DNA of 64,000 bases, from positions 5,871 to 69,870 of the forward strand of contig JBOFTV010000045.1 in the NCBI GenBank assembly GCA_051652245.1, written 5' to 3'. The notes under the pieces are model-generated. The model searched no databases. It had not been told where the DNA came from and was given only the letters and a program-made list of their open reading frames with translations. Positions 8,767 to 17,179 of this stretch are shown here, piece by piece (within the stretch, counting starts at the first letter, position 1; every line of letters starts with the position of its first letter). The position numbers were made by a program, and so were the translations under genes. Source of the stretch: BHER01 sp051652245 (GTDB lineage: Bacteria > Bacillota_I > Bacilli_A > Culicoidibacterales > Culicoidibacteraceae).

Positions 8767-9006
8767 ATGAAAATATCAGTCATAAAATACTGTGAAAGCT
8801 GCAAAAAAAGAGGTCCCACAGTAAAAACGCAATTATTACCCAAAATTAAAAAGGCATTTCCGGATGCCTTATTAGAATCAAAGTGCCTTTCATTTTGTGG
8901 GCCCGGATCAAGACAACCATTTGTTTATGTTGATGATACACTAATTTATGCAGCAGATGATGAACAGCTGATTGCAAAAATTAAAGAACATCTCGAGCAA
9001 GAATAA
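8767..9006 (+). CDS. DUF1450/YuzB-like small cysteine protein
   Basis: This 79-residue protein has CESCKK near the N terminus and CLSFCG in the middle, then a beta-strand segment and a C-terminal helix (EQLIAKIKEHLEQE). The order matches the DUF1450 (YuzB-like) family, which has a thioredoxin-like or [2Fe-2S] ferredoxin-like shape; the biochemical role is not known. The first cysteine pair is CxxC, as in redox proteins. The ribosome binding site is AAGGAG. It lies just upstream of the HD phosphohydrolase gene, with a 28-nt gap, and may share its transcript. Confidence 0.75.
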   Translation: MKISVIKYCESCKKRGPTVKTQLLPKIKKAFPDALLESKCLSFCGPGSRQPFVYVDDTLIYAADDEQLIAKIKEHLEQE

Positions 9007-9034
9007 TATTGGCAAAGAAAAGGAGGAATGTTCG

Positions 9035-10303
9035 ATGCAAAAGCAAAAAGTTTTTCGCGACCCAATTCACAATTATATCAAAGTTGACACCCCGTTAGTT
9101 TGGGAATTGGTTAACACTGCTGCTTTTCAAAGGTTAAATAACATCCGCCAACTGGGTGGCTCATTCCAGATTTTTCATGGTGCTGTGCACACAAGATTTG
9201 GTCATTGCTTAGGTGTTTACGCGATTGCCTACGACATGATTGCCCAGGTTACAGAACTAAGAAGTGCCTTAAGTTATCGCCAAACACTGCTGTTTTATTG
9301 TGCTGCTCTATTACATGACTTAGGTCATGGACCATTTTCACATGCATCTGAAGCTTTTCTAAGAGTACATCATGAAAAGATGACATGTAGAATAATCTTA
9401 GAAGATGAAGAAATACGTACAATTTTAGACAACGTCGACAGTGAATTTGCAAATGACGTTGTCCTGATTATTCAAAAGAAATTTAGCAACAAACTTATTG
9501 TCCAACTAATTTCAAGTCAAGTAGATGTAGACCGCATGGATTATTTACTTAGAGATGCCTATTATGCGGGAGTCCCTTACGGGAAATATGATCGCGCGCG
9601 AATTTTACGCGTGATGAAAGTTAGTAATAACCGAATTCATTTTAAAGAATCAGGTATATGTGCGCTAGAAGATTTCATGCTAAGTAGATATCATATGCGG
9701 ATTCAAGTATATGGAAATATCAAAGGTCAAGCATTTGAAGTTCTGCTGATGCTTAGCACGATGCGATTTATTGCCATATGGGAGCAGAAATTATTGCCAA
9801 ATCAGCGAATTTATCAGAAAATGTATAACTTCTTAACCTTGAATGAGAAAAGTACGATAACGGATTTCCTTTCATTTGATGACCATCTCTACATTGCCGT
9901 GCAAAAAATGTTAATGGAAGAAACAGATGTCACAATGGTCAAGCTGGCAACAGATATTTCACATAGGAGGCTACCACATGTTTTTAGTATAGCGGATAAA
10001 TTAGCGTTTGAAACAATTCAAGCACAGCTAGTCAAACTACGAGCAGAAGGTGATCAACGTGGATTCTATGCCCATATTTTTGAGGATATTGATGGAGCAT
10101 TGTATAATTATGACACCAAAGATAGCATCAGTATTTACAAAAAGGATGGAACAATTGCACCAATTGAGCAATGTTCAACAATTATTAAAGCACTGCAACA
10201 AGAACAAGTTAAGCAAAATTATCATTTGTTTATCGTAAAAGATGAAGGTATAGAAAAAGATAGTGACATTTCAACAATTTTAGCATACTTAGGAATAAAA
10301 TAA
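9035..10303 (+). CDS. HD-domain phosphohydrolase (YwfO/dGTPase-like)
   Basis: The 422-residue protein belongs to the HD superfamily. Metal ligands are visible in HTRFGHCLGVY, HDLGHGPFSHASE and VDVDRMDYLLRDAYYAG, the pattern of YwfO-type dNTP triphosphohydrolases that release tripolyphosphate from dGTP or other dNTPs. The N terminus (FRDPIHNYI) is also typical. The start is the ATG 8 nt after AGGAGG at 9021; an overlapping in-frame ATG inside the upstream gene is less likely. Nucleotide specificity cannot be read from sequence. Confidence 0.88.
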   Translation: MQKQKVFRDPIHNYIKVDTPLVWELVNTAAFQRLNNIRQLGGSFQIFHGAVHTRFGHCLGVYAIAYDMIAQVTELRSALSYRQTLLFYCAALLHDLGHGPFSHASEAFLRVHHEKMTCRIILEDEEIRTILDNVDSEFANDVVLIIQKKFSNKLIVQLISSQVDVDRMDYLLRDAYYAGVPYGKYDRARILRVMKVSNNRIHFKESGICALEDFMLSRYHMRIQVYGNIKGQAFEVLLMLSTMRFIAIWEQKLLPNQRIYQKMYNFLTLNEKSTITDFLSFDDHLYIAVQKMLMEETDVTMVKLATDISHRRLPHVFSIADKLAFETIQAQLVKLRAEGDQRGFYAHIFEDIDGALYNYDTKDSISIYKKDGTIAPIEQCSTIIKALQQEQVKQNYHLFIVKDEGIEKDSDISTILAYLGIK

Positions 10304-10315
10304 TAAGAATAACAC

Positions 10316-10344
10316 TTGCCTTTTAACCGCTAAATCGCTATAAT
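10316..10344 (+). promoter_or_regulatory. Sigma-A promoter of the DUF1934-argS-rpoE run
   Basis: TTGCCT (10316-10321) and TATAAT (10339-10344) are spaced by 17 nt, 33 nt before the GTG start of the DUF1934 gene. Confidence 0.8.
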
Positions 10345-10376
10345 TTTATAAGGAAAAACAAAGGAGAAGAGCAACT

Positions 10377-10796
10377 GTGTTAACAAAGAAAGTATTATTT
10401 TCAAGCACCGTGACGCTAAATGGAGAAATAGAACAGACATCTTACATTGTGGATGCACACATAAAAGTAAAAGATGGCGCTCTGCAGATACTAACGTTTA
10501 TTGAACCTAAGATGGCAGAATCTGAAAAAGAAACGATGACAAAAATTATCATTGATGGTGGTAAACTCGAATTAATCAGAAATGGTGAAGCTTATATGTC
10601 ACAAGTTTTCCAAGAAAACACCCAAAGTACTGGAAAATACGAAACAACGTATGGACACTTTATTACCAGAGCAAGGACAACCAAATTAGACATATCTGGT
10701 GATGAAAAGAGTGGCAAAATAAAAATTTCATACGACCTATTTCTCAGTGATGTAGAAAGCGGACATTTCGAGTTAAAAATAGCTTATCAAGATTAA
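10377..10796 (+). CDS. DUF1934 (YwiB-like) beta-barrel protein
   Basis: The 139-residue protein starts at GTG after AAAGGAG. It is rich in beta strands with regularly alternating hydrophobic residues and ends in a strand (GHFELKIAYQD). The size and the position directly upstream of argS match the DUF1934/YwiB calycin-like family, whose function is unknown. There is no signal peptide or membrane segment. It is separated from argS by 20 nt, so translation of the two is probably coupled on one mRNA. Confidence 0.75.
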   Translation: MLTKKVLFSSTVTLNGEIEQTSYIVDAHIKVKDGALQILTFIEPKMAESEKETMTKIIIDGGKLELIRNGEAYMSQVFQENTQSTGKYETTYGHFITRARTTKLDISGDEKSGKIKISYDLFLSDVESGHFELKIAYQD

Positions 10797-10816
10797 AGGA
10801 AAGGACGTGCCATATT

Positions 10817-12481
10817 TTGGTTAAACAACAACTAACAAAAATTATTAAAGATGCACTCGAAAATCAGTATGAGGCAGTTGACTTTTCTGATATAAATATC
10901 GTTTTTCAAGTGCCAAAAGATGCAATCAATGGTGATTTATCAACAAATCTTGCAATGCAACTTGTCAAAAGACTCAATCAAAAACCGCAAGAAATAGCAG
11001 CATGTATAATTGCTAGAATTAAGAAAAATGATTTGCTAGAAGATGTGCAAATTGCGGGTGCGGGTTTTTTAAATTTTTATTTGAAGAAAACAGATATATT
11101 TAGTCAATTAGATGAAATGATCAAGCAGGGAGCAGCATTTGCTCAAAAGGATCAAACAGGAAAAGCCGTTAATATTGAGTATGTTTCAGTAAATCCAACA
11201 GGTGATTTACATATTGGACACGCGCGTGGAGCAGTGTATGGGGATGTGCTAGCAGCAATTTTAGCTAAGGCGGGAAATGATGTGACAAAAGAGTATTATA
11301 TCAATGATGCTGGGAGCCAAATTGCTAAACTAGGAAAATCAGTATACGCCCGCTATTGCCAAGCACTAGGTGAAGATGTGGAAATGATTGAAGACGGATA
11401 CCATGGAAATGACATTAAAGTTATTGCCCAGAAAATGGTAGTAGAACATGCGGCTAAAATAGCAAACTTAACAGAAAAGCAGCGTGCTATTTTTATTGCG
11501 GAATATGCATTAGTTGAAGAATTAAGAAAAATAAAAGAGGATTTAGGACTACTAACAATTGAACATGATGTCTGGTTTAGTGAACGAACGCTCTATGAAA
11601 ACCAAGCAATTATAGCAATTTTAGAACGCCTCAAACAGCGTGGAATGACATATGAATTAGAGGGAGCAGTTTGGTTGAAATCAACAGAATTTGGTGATGA
11701 TAAAGACCGTGTACTTGTCAAAAGTGATGGCAGCTACACATATTTAACACCCGATATTGCTTATCATGCGGATAAAATAGAACGGCTAGGACGAGAAAAC
11801 AGACAATTAATTGATATTCTAGGAGGAGATCATCATGGCTATGTTGCCAGAATGAAGGCGGCCTTACAGACATTAGGATATGGACCAGATATTTTGGCGG
11901 TCGAATTAATTCAAATGGTTCGTTTCATCCAAGACGGTGTTGAAGTCAAAATGAGTAAAAGAACGGGTAATTCAATTACAATGCGTGAGCTAATTGAAGA
12001 AGTTGGAGCTGATGCTGTGCGGTATTTCTTTAGCATGAGAAGCTGTAACACGCCATTAGATTTCAACATGACACTTGCTAAGGAACAATCAAGTAATAAC
12101 CCGGTTTATTATGTTCAATATGCCCACGCGCGGATTTGTTCAATTATTGCAAATGCACAGGAGCATATTTCAATAGATAGCTTTGTGTACGACAATACTT
12201 ATGACTTGCTAATTCACCCAAAAGAGCAAGAACTTGCTAAAAAGCTGAATCAATACAGCGATGTCATTGATAATGCTGCACGTCGATTAGAGCCATTCAA
12301 ATTAACTTATTATGTCCAAGAATTAGCAGCAGAATTTCATGGATTTTATAATGCGGTTAAGGTAATTGACCCAACAAATCTACCATTGTCAGAGCAACGA
12401 TTAAAATTATTACTAGCAACAAGAGCGATTTTAAAAAGTGCTTTTGCGATAATAGGTATTGATGCACCAGATAAAATGTAG
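10817..12481 (+). CDS. argS: Arginyl-tRNA synthetase
   Basis: ArgRS charges tRNA-Arg in the cytoplasm. This 554-residue class I enzyme has the N-terminal tRNA-binding additional domain (about 1-110), the HIGH motif HIGHARGA, the KMSKS motif KMSKRTGNS and a C-terminal helical anticodon-binding domain (about 430-554) ending IGIDAPDKM. The best start is TTG (10817), after a purine-rich AAAGGAAAGG; no closer ATG fits the conserved N terminus. It lies between DUF1934 and rpoE, an arrangement shared with Bacillus relatives. Confidence 0.97.
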   Translation: MVKQQLTKIIKDALENQYEAVDFSDINIVFQVPKDAINGDLSTNLAMQLVKRLNQKPQEIAACIIARIKKNDLLEDVQIAGAGFLNFYLKKTDIFSQLDEMIKQGAAFAQKDQTGKAVNIEYVSVNPTGDLHIGHARGAVYGDVLAAILAKAGNDVTKEYYINDAGSQIAKLGKSVYARYCQALGEDVEMIEDGYHGNDIKVIAQKMVVEHAAKIANLTEKQRAIFIAEYALVEELRKIKEDLGLLTIEHDVWFSERTLYENQAIIAILERLKQRGMTYELEGAVWLKSTEFGDDKDRVLVKSDGSYTYLTPDIAYHADKIERLGRENRQLIDILGGDHHGYVARMKAALQTLGYGPDILAVELIQMVRFIQDGVEVKMSKRTGNSITMRELIEEVGADAVRYFFSMRSCNTPLDFNMTLAKEQSSNNPVYYVQYAHARICSIIANAQEHISIDSFVYDNTYDLLIHPKEQELAKKLNQYSDVIDNAARRLEPFKLTYYVQELAAEFHGFYNAVKVIDPTNLPLSEQRLKLLLATRAILKSAFAIIGIDAPDKM

Positions 12482-12523
12482 TAAACTAAATAGATAGAGA
12501 AAATAATGAAAAGAGGAATTTAC

Positions 12524-12958
12524 ATGTCTAAATTCAAGAAATATACAGATGAACAATTAAAAGAAATGTCACTAACAGAATTAGCCTACATCTACATGAC
12601 AAGCTTAAAGAAGCCAGTAAGCTTCAATCGCCTAACTGATGTCGTTTTCGAAGCCATCGACGACCTAGACTCAAAGGAAAAAAAGATGGGCCAATTTTAT
12701 ACTGATTTGACAATTGATGGACGTTTTGTGACGTTTTCAAATGGTCGATGGGATTTAAGATATCGCCATCGCTTTGAAGCATTTGATTTAGATGACGAAT
12801 TAATTTTAGAAGTAGAAATGGAACCAATGGATGAAACACCTTTAGAAATCACAATTAACGATGATGACTATGAAGGAATGCCAAAAACTGATAAAATTGA
12901 CGTTGATATGCTTGTTCAGCGAACAGCTTCAGAAGAAGAAGCTGACGATTACGAATAG
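12524..12958 (+). CDS. rpoE: RNA polymerase delta subunit
   Basis: Delta is a Bacillota-specific RNA polymerase subunit that displaces RNA and promotes polymerase recycling. The 144-residue protein has the N-terminal HARE-HTH domain (about 1-90; MSLTELAYIYM, GRFVTFSNGRWDLR) and a strongly acidic C terminus (ITINDDDYEG ending in EEEADDYE). The acidic tail is shorter than in Bacillus. The start ATG follows AAGAGG by 7 nt. A strong terminator follows, closing the DUF1934-argS-rpoE transcript. Confidence 0.93.
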   Translation: MSKFKKYTDEQLKEMSLTELAYIYMTSLKKPVSFNRLTDVVFEAIDDLDSKEKKMGQFYTDLTIDGRFVTFSNGRWDLRYRHRFEAFDLDDELILEVEMEPMDETPLEITINDDDYEGMPKTDKIDVDMLVQRTASEEEADDYE

Positions 12959-12963
12959 GAAGT

Positions 12964-12994
12964 AAAAGTAGAAAAGCAATTTTCTACTTTTTTT
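12964..12994 (+). terminator. Terminator of rpoE
   Basis: AAAAGTAGAAAA and TTTTCTACTTTT form a 12-bp stem around a short loop, followed by T residues. Confidence 0.85.
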
Positions 12995-13080
12995 AGCAAT
13001 AAAAGCAGTAGAATTATGCGAAAGAATAACTATACACTAAAAAGAAGTCCATGACCGTTAAAAGATTATGTTTATATTTA

Positions 13081-13106
13081 CTTTCGCCTAAAAATTATGG
13101 TATAAT
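13081..13106 (+). promoter_or_regulatory. Promoter of rpsF-ssb-rpsR
   Basis: TATAAT (13101-13106) preceded by TGG forms an extended -10, with a weak TTTACTT-type -35 about 17 nt upstream. It precedes a 70-nt leader. Confidence 0.65.
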
Positions 13107-13168
13107 CTAAGACGTGAGTAAAAATTACTCTCCTTGCTTGTATTAGACAAGCCACAGACCATAAGGAG
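13107..13168 (+). promoter_or_regulatory. Leader of rpsF mRNA with two small hairpins
   Basis: The transcript between promoter and rpsF contains GAGTAA-AAA-TTACTC and GCTTGT-ATTAG-ACAAGC stems, then CACAGACC. S6:S18 autoregulatory leaders occur at this place in many bacteria, so such a role is plausible, but I could not match the known consensus by eye. Confidence 0.4.
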
Positions 13169-13177
13169 GTGCAACAA

Positions 13178-13468
13178 ATGCGCAAGTATGAAATTATGTA
13201 TGTTTTACGTGCAGACCTAGCTGAAGAAGCTCGTCAAGAAATGGTTACTTATTATGCAGACATTTTAACAAAAAATGGAGCAACAGTAACAAAATCAGAC
13301 GAATGGGGAATTCGCGATTTAGCTTATTCTATCCAAAAGCAAACTAAGGGTTATTATGTTGTTTTGGAAACAGAAGCAACAAATGAATCAATTAGTGAAT
13401 TCACTCGTCTAGCTCGTATTAACGAAAGTACATTACGATTCATCGCAATTCGTGATGAAAGAAAATAA
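13178..13468 (+). CDS. rpsF: 30S ribosomal protein S6
   Basis: S6 forms a heterodimer with S18 on the 30S platform. The 96-residue product begins MRKYEIMYV and carries the family body with the conserved WGIRDLAYSIQ and the strand GYYVVLE. The ATG lies 7 nt after AAGGAGGT; a GTG that overlaps that ribosome binding site is rejected. It heads the usual rpsF-ssb-rpsR operon, in which S6 and S18 flank single-strand DNA-binding protein. Confidence 0.97.
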   Translation: MRKYEIMYVLRADLAEEARQEMVTYYADILTKNGATVTKSDEWGIRDLAYSIQKQTKGYYVVLETEATNESISEFTRLARINESTLRFIAIRDERK

Positions 13469-13506
13469 TGAAAATAACGGAATTGGACAAGAAATGAGGA
13501 AAGAGA

Positions 13507-13977
13507 ATGATTAATAGAGTTGTGTTAGTTGGAAGACTAACAAAAGACCCTGAATTACGTCAAACACAAACAGGAATTTCTGTAGCTACATTTACGTTAG
13601 CAACAAATCGAACATTTGCAAATCAAAGTGGAGAGCGCGAAGCGGATTACGTACCATGTGTTATTTGGCGTAAGCAAGCTGAAAATGTTGCTCAATATGT
13701 TGGTAAGGGATCACTTGTAGGAGTTGAAGGTCGCCTTCAAACTCGTTCATATGACGCTGCTGATGGAACAAAGCGATTTGTAATGGAAGTTGTTGCCGAT
13801 AGTGTCCAATTTTTAGAATCACGTAATGCCCGCTCAGGTGGTGCAGGACAAGTCGCTGCAAATAACAATTATAATAATAATCCCGGACAGGCTAATCAAA
13901 ATGCACCAGCAGATGTTGCGTTTAGCTTTGAAAATGATAATAGTTTTGATATTTCAGATGATGATTTACCATTCTAA
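13507..13977 (+). CDS. ssb: Single-stranded DNA-binding protein
   Basis: SSB coats single-stranded DNA at replication forks and recruits repair and replication partners. The 156 residues comprise an OB fold (about 1-105; MINRVVLVGRLTKDPELR, YVPCVIWRKQAENV), an Asn/Gln/Gly-rich flexible linker and the acidic partner-binding tip DDDLPF. The ribosome binding site is GAGGAAAGAG. It lies between rpsF and rpsR, the canonical place of the main Bacillota SSB. Confidence 0.97.
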   Translation: MINRVVLVGRLTKDPELRQTQTGISVATFTLATNRTFANQSGEREADYVPCVIWRKQAENVAQYVGKGSLVGVEGRLQTRSYDAADGTKRFVMEVVADSVQFLESRNARSGGAGQVAANNNYNNNPGQANQNAPADVAFSFENDNSFDISDDDLPF

Positions 13978-14008
13978 TTAAATAAATAATAGGAAGGAGT
14001 CTTATTCT

Positions 14009-14245
14009 ATGGCTTATAATCGTGGAGGACGTCGTGGACGTCGTAAAAAGTCTTGTTACTTTACAGTAAATAAAATCAGTTATATTGATTTTAAAGATGT
14101 AGAGTTATTAAAGAAATTCGTTTCTGACCGTGGTAAAATTTTACCTCGTCGTCAAACAGGAACAACAGCAAAATATCAACGTGAGTTGACAATTGCTATT
14201 AAAAGATCACGTCAAATGGCATTAATTCCATTTGTAGTTGGTTAA
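14009..14245 (+). CDS. rpsR: 30S ribosomal protein S18
   Basis: S18 pairs with S6 on the 30S platform. The 78-residue protein starts with a basic GGRRGRRKK stretch, followed by CYFTVNKISYIDFKDVELL, KKFVSDRGKILPRRQTG and the C-terminal AIKRSRQMALIPFV, all family signatures. The ribosome binding site is AGGAAGGAG. It ends the operon before a strong terminator. Confidence 0.97.
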   Translation: MAYNRGGRRGRRKKSCYFTVNKISYIDFKDVELLKKFVSDRGKILPRRQTGTTAKYQRELTIAIKRSRQMALIPFVVG

Positions 14246-14253
14246 TTTATATT

Positions 14254-14287
14254 GGAGGTTACTATTACGATAGTAACCTCTTTTTTA
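14254..14287 (+). terminator. Terminator of rpsF-ssb-rpsR
   Basis: GAGGTTACTAT and ATAGTAACCTC form an 11-bp perfect stem around TACG, followed by TTTTTT. Confidence 0.9.
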
Positions 14288-14427
14288 TGAAAAAAGTCGG
14301 ACCTCGTATCGGAATAAGCGGGTTTATTGCTGAAAAAGAATGCGATGAATGGACTTTTTTTTAGAGAAGGTGTATAATGGTTAGAAACAGTAAATAAGTA
14401 AAAGTTAGAAGGAGCGTGGACAGTACA

Positions 14428-15777
14428 GTGTTTATATTGACTGGAATCCAGAATTTGTCTGGAATAAATAGTATGTTTGAAACAGGATTAGGAGAGTTTC
14501 TGAGTTGGCTGCTTGTATTGGGCTATCATGCAATGATGATAACGATACAAGGTTTGGCGATGATTCCATTCTTTTATACAATTTTCTTAGTATTTATATC
14601 TTGGAAGAAGCCTGAGCGTGATTATCAACATCATGCACCAGAAAAGAAATTTCTGGTCTTTGTTCCTTCACACAATGAAGAAAATGTTGTAGGGCATATT
14701 ATTGAAAATTTACTTTTTAAGATGAACTACCCCAAAGAATTATTCGATGTCTATGTAATTGCTGATAATTGTAGCGATAGTACAGCAGCTATTTCGCGTA
14801 GTGCTGGAGCAAATGTTATTGAGCATTTTAGTGCTCCTGGCGAGCCTAAGGGGAAGCCTTATGGAATTAAGTATGCCTTAGATTATATTGGTGATCGACT
14901 TAGTAACTATGATTATGTTGCTATTTTTGATGCTGATAATCTTGTTGGCGTAGATTATTTTGCGGAGATGAACTCACAGTTATTGTCTGATCCAACAATT
15001 AAGGTGTCACAAGGTTACCTAGATGCCAAAAATGTTGATAGCTCAATTGTATCACTGGGATATTCAATGGCGTATTACCAAACAAATCGCTTTTTCTGTT
15101 ACGCAAGAAATAAAATTAAAATGTCGCCAGTAATTGGTGGAACCGGATTTGTTATGGATGTAAAAGTATTAGAAGAAATTGGTTGGACGGTAAATTCATT
15201 GACTGAGGATTTAGAATTTCAAATGCAATGTGTGCTAAACAACTATCGTATTGTTTGGAATCACTTTGCGCCAATTTACGATGAAAAGCCTACAGAGTAC
15301 ACACAATCGATTATTCAGCGTGTTCGCTGGTCGAGAGGACACTGGACTGTCAAACATCGTTATTTTAATGACGTGATTAAAAAGAGCTTTTTAGCATATT
15401 ACCGCGAGGGTAGAATAGATGGCGTAAGTTTAGATGCTGCGCTTTATATCTTCGCACCATTCATTGCGGGGACATCGCTAATTGCCTTAGTGGCAAACAT
15501 GATCTTATTCCCGGCGCAGACATTTGTCTTAGTAGGCGTTATCCTCGCTGCAATCTTCATTTCTGTTCATCTGGCAAAATATGCAATGAAAGCAGATAGT
15601 AAGCAGACATCAAATAGTTCAGTGGGACGAATGATGTTGGGCATGCTTTGGTATACAATTAGTTCAATGTTTATCCATATCTACGGAATGTTGACATATA
15701 AGCAAAATGTCTGGGTCAGAACAGAGCATAAAGTGGACACAGCAATCGAAGATTTATTCTCCGTTTTAGAAAAATAA
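14428..15777 (+). CDS. Membrane glycosyltransferase family 2
   Basis: The roughly 449-residue GT-A enzyme has an N-terminal membrane segment (residues about 30-60), a catalytic domain with FDADN (DxD), GGTGFVM, TEDLEF and the QxxRW motif QRVRW, and two to three C-terminal membrane helices (about 345-430). This layout matches processive synthases of polysaccharides such as cellulose, hyaluronan or poly-GlcNAc. The product cannot be told and no capsule genes adjoin it. The start is uncertain: AAGGAG at 14409 favours GTG 14428, whereas GTG 14416 is too close. It has its own promoter region (TATAAT near 14370) and a terminator, so it appears monocistronic. Confidence 0.85.
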   Translation: MFILTGIQNLSGINSMFETGLGEFLSWLLVLGYHAMMITIQGLAMIPFFYTIFLVFISWKKPERDYQHHAPEKKFLVFVPSHNEENVVGHIIENLLFKMNYPKELFDVYVIADNCSDSTAAISRSAGANVIEHFSAPGEPKGKPYGIKYALDYIGDRLSNYDYVAIFDADNLVGVDYFAEMNSQLLSDPTIKVSQGYLDAKNVDSSIVSLGYSMAYYQTNRFFCYARNKIKMSPVIGGTGFVMDVKVLEEIGWTVNSLTEDLEFQMQCVLNNYRIVWNHFAPIYDEKPTEYTQSIIQRVRWSRGHWTVKHRYFNDVIKKSFLAYYREGRIDGVSLDAALYIFAPFIAGTSLIALVANMILFPAQTFVLVGVILAAIFISVHLAKYAMKADSKQTSNSSVGRMMLGMLWYTISSMFIHIYGMLTYKQNVWVRTEHKVDTAIEDLFSVLEK

Positions 15778-15793
15778 TTTAAAGATTAAAATA

Positions 15794-15826
15794 AAAGGCA
15801 GTACATTTATTTGTACTGCCTTTTTA
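15794..15826 (+). terminator. Terminator of the glycosyltransferase gene
   Basis: AAAGGCAGTACA and TGTACTGCCTTT form a 12-bp stem followed by a T-run. Confidence 0.85.
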
Positions 15827-15878
15827 TTGAAAGCACTATCATATGAGAAGTGTTAAAAAAATAGATGAAAAGGGTCAA

Positions 15879-15910
15879 TTTTTGTAAAAAAAGGTGTTTT
15901 TTTACAAAAA
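15879..15910. repeat. Perfect A/T inverted repeat upstream of the tRNA promoter
   Basis: TTTTTGTAAAAAAA and its exact complement flank GGTG (a 14-bp stem). It ends 5 bp before the -35 of the tRNA promoter. It may act as an AT-rich UP-like element, a hairpin, or a protein-binding site; none of these is proven. Confidence 0.6.
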
Positions 15911-15915
15911 AAGCG

Positions 15916-15944
15916 TTGACAAGAACTCCAAAATACGGTATTAT
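15916..15944 (+). promoter_or_regulatory. Sigma-A promoter of the tRNA array
   Basis: TTGACA (15916-15921) and TATTAT (15939-15944) are spaced by 17 nt, 63 nt before tRNA-Asn. Confidence 0.85.
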
Positions 15945-16006
15945 ATTACTGTTGCCAAAACGTGAGACACTCATTAATACGACAACAAAAAAAAAATATA
16001 GTACAT

Positions 16007-16083
16007 GCCTCATTAGCTCAGTTGGTTAGAGCACTTGACTGTTAATCAAGGGGTCTCAGGTTCGAGTCCTGAATGGGGCGCCA
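16007..16083 (+). tRNA. tRNA-Asn (GTT)
   Basis: The acceptor arms GCCTCAT and ATGGGGC pair with one G:U. The anticodon loop CTGTTAA reads GTT, the T arm is present, and CCA is encoded. It is the first gene of the array. Confidence 0.97.
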
Positions 16084-16096
16084 GTATTATTTTAGT

Positions 16097-16172
16097 GGCC
16101 CGTTGGTGAAACGGTTAACACACATGCCTTTCACGCATGCATTTACGGGTTCGAACCCCGTACGGGTCACCA
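16097..16172 (+). tRNA. tRNA-Glu (TTC)
   Basis: The acceptor GGCCCGT pairs with ACGGGTC (one G:U). The anticodon loop CTTTCAC reads TTC, and CCA is encoded. Confidence 0.96.
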
Positions 16173-16185
16173 TTTAATAATTTAT

Positions 16186-16261
16186 GGCTCAGTAGCTCAG
16201 TCGGTAGAGCAAAGGATTGAAAATCCTTGTGTCGGCGGTTCGATTCCGTCCTGAGCCACCA
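16186..16261 (+). tRNA. tRNA-Phe (GAA)
   Basis: The acceptor GGCTCAG pairs perfectly with CTGAGCC. The anticodon loop TTGAAAA reads GAA, and CCA is encoded. Confidence 0.97.
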
Positions 16262-16292
16262 TCTTAGAGATTATTAAATCACAAATAAATAT

Positions 16293-16367
16293 TGGGCCAT
16301 CGCCAAGTGGTAAGGCAACAGACTTTGACTCTGTCATTCGTTGGTTCGAATCCAGCTGGCCCAGCCA
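16293..16367 (+). tRNA. tRNA-Gln (TTG)
   Basis: The acceptor TGGGCCA pairs with TGGCCCA. The anticodon loop CTTTGAC reads TTG, the discriminator is G, and CCA is encoded. Confidence 0.96.
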
Positions 16368-16394
16368 AATATTTCATACACAGTACCAGATAAT

Positions 16395-16470
16395 GTCCCG
16401 GTAGCTCAGTTGGTAGAGCAACTGACTTTTAATCAGTGGGTCGGAGGTTCGAGTCCTCTCCGGGACACCA
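16395..16470 (+). tRNA. tRNA-Lys (TTT)
   Basis: The acceptor GTCCCGG pairs with CCGGGAC. The anticodon loop CTTTTAA reads TTT, and CCA is encoded. Confidence 0.97.
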
Positions 16471-16513
16471 TTTTAATTTAATAATAACAATAAATATAAG
16501 CAAAAATATTTAT

Positions 16514-16601
16514 GCCTGGGTGGCGGAACTGGTAGACGCACAGGACTTAAAATCCTGCGGGTGAATAACCCGTGCCGGTTCGATTCCGGCCCTAGGCACC
16601 A
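16514..16601 (+). tRNA. tRNA-Leu (TAA)
   Basis: The acceptor GCCTGGG pairs with CCTAGGC. The anticodon loop CTTAAAA reads TAA, and a long class II variable arm (CGGGTGAATAACCCG) is present. Confidence 0.97.
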
Positions 16602-16611
16602 TTTAATTTTT

Positions 16612-16688
16612 GCGCCTATAGCTCAATTGGATAGAGCGTTTGACTACGGATCAAAAGGCTGTGGGTTCGACTCCTGCTAGGCGCACCA
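16612..16688 (+). tRNA. tRNA-Arg (ACG)
   Basis: The acceptor GCGCCTA pairs with TAGGCGC. The anticodon loop CTACGGA reads ACG, which needs TadA editing to inosine. The T stem GTGGG/CCTGC has two G:U wobbles, which is unusual. CCA is encoded. Confidence 0.94.
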
Positions 16689-16711
16689 TTAAAAATAATA
16701 ATAGCTTGACT

Positions 16712-16788
16712 CGGGAAGTAGCTCAGCTTGGTAGAGCACTTGGTTTGGGACCAAGGGGTCGCAGGTTCGAATCCTGTCTTCCCGACCA
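16712..16788 (+). tRNA. tRNA-Pro (TGG)
   Basis: The acceptor CGGGAAG pairs with CTTCCCG. The anticodon loop TTTGGGA reads TGG, and CCA is encoded. Confidence 0.97.
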
Positions 16789-16868
16789 TTTAATTAAAAA
16801 AGTGTTTCAAAATAACCCAATATATGCTAAACTATAATAGTGTTTAAAAGTTAGATACATTATAATAT

Positions 16869-16944
16869 GGGGCCTTAGCTCAGCTGGGAGAGCGCCTGCC
16901 TTGCACGCAGGAGGTCAGCGGTTCGATCCCGCTAGGCTCCACCA
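16869..16944 (+). tRNA. tRNA-Ala (TGC)
   Basis: The acceptor GGGGCCT pairs with AGGCTCC (one G:U). The anticodon loop CTTGCAC reads TGC. The 80-nt spacer before it holds two TATAAT-like boxes without good -35 partners. Confidence 0.96.
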
Positions 16945-16988
16945 ATTTAGTAATAAAATATATTGATGATACGCAGGACTATTGTAAT

Positions 16989-17065
16989 GGCGGTGTAGCT
17001 CAGCTGGCTAGAGCGTTCGGTTCATACCCGAAAGGTCGGGGGTTCGACTCCCTCCGCCGCTACCA
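16989..17065 (+). tRNA. tRNA-Met (CAT), elongator
   Basis: The acceptor GGCGGTG pairs with CGCCGCT using two G:U pairs. The anticodon loop TTCATAC reads CAT, and the overall sequence follows Bacillus elongator tRNA-Met. Confidence 0.92.
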
Positions 17066-17071
17066 TGATAT

Positions 17072-17148
17072 GGACCCTTAGCTCAGTTGGTTAGAGCTAT
17101 CGGCTCATAACCGATCGGTCGCAGGTTCGAGTCCTGCAGGGTCCACCA
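17072..17148 (+). tRNA. tRNA-Ile2 (CAT, lysidine type)
   Basis: The acceptor GGACCCT pairs with AGGGTCC. The anticodon is CAT with loop CTCATAA. The body follows Bacillus tRNA-Ile2, whose C34 is changed to lysidine by TilS to read AUA. Confidence 0.85.
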
Positions 17149-17179
17149 TATAAAGGACTGTAAATTAATATATATTTTT

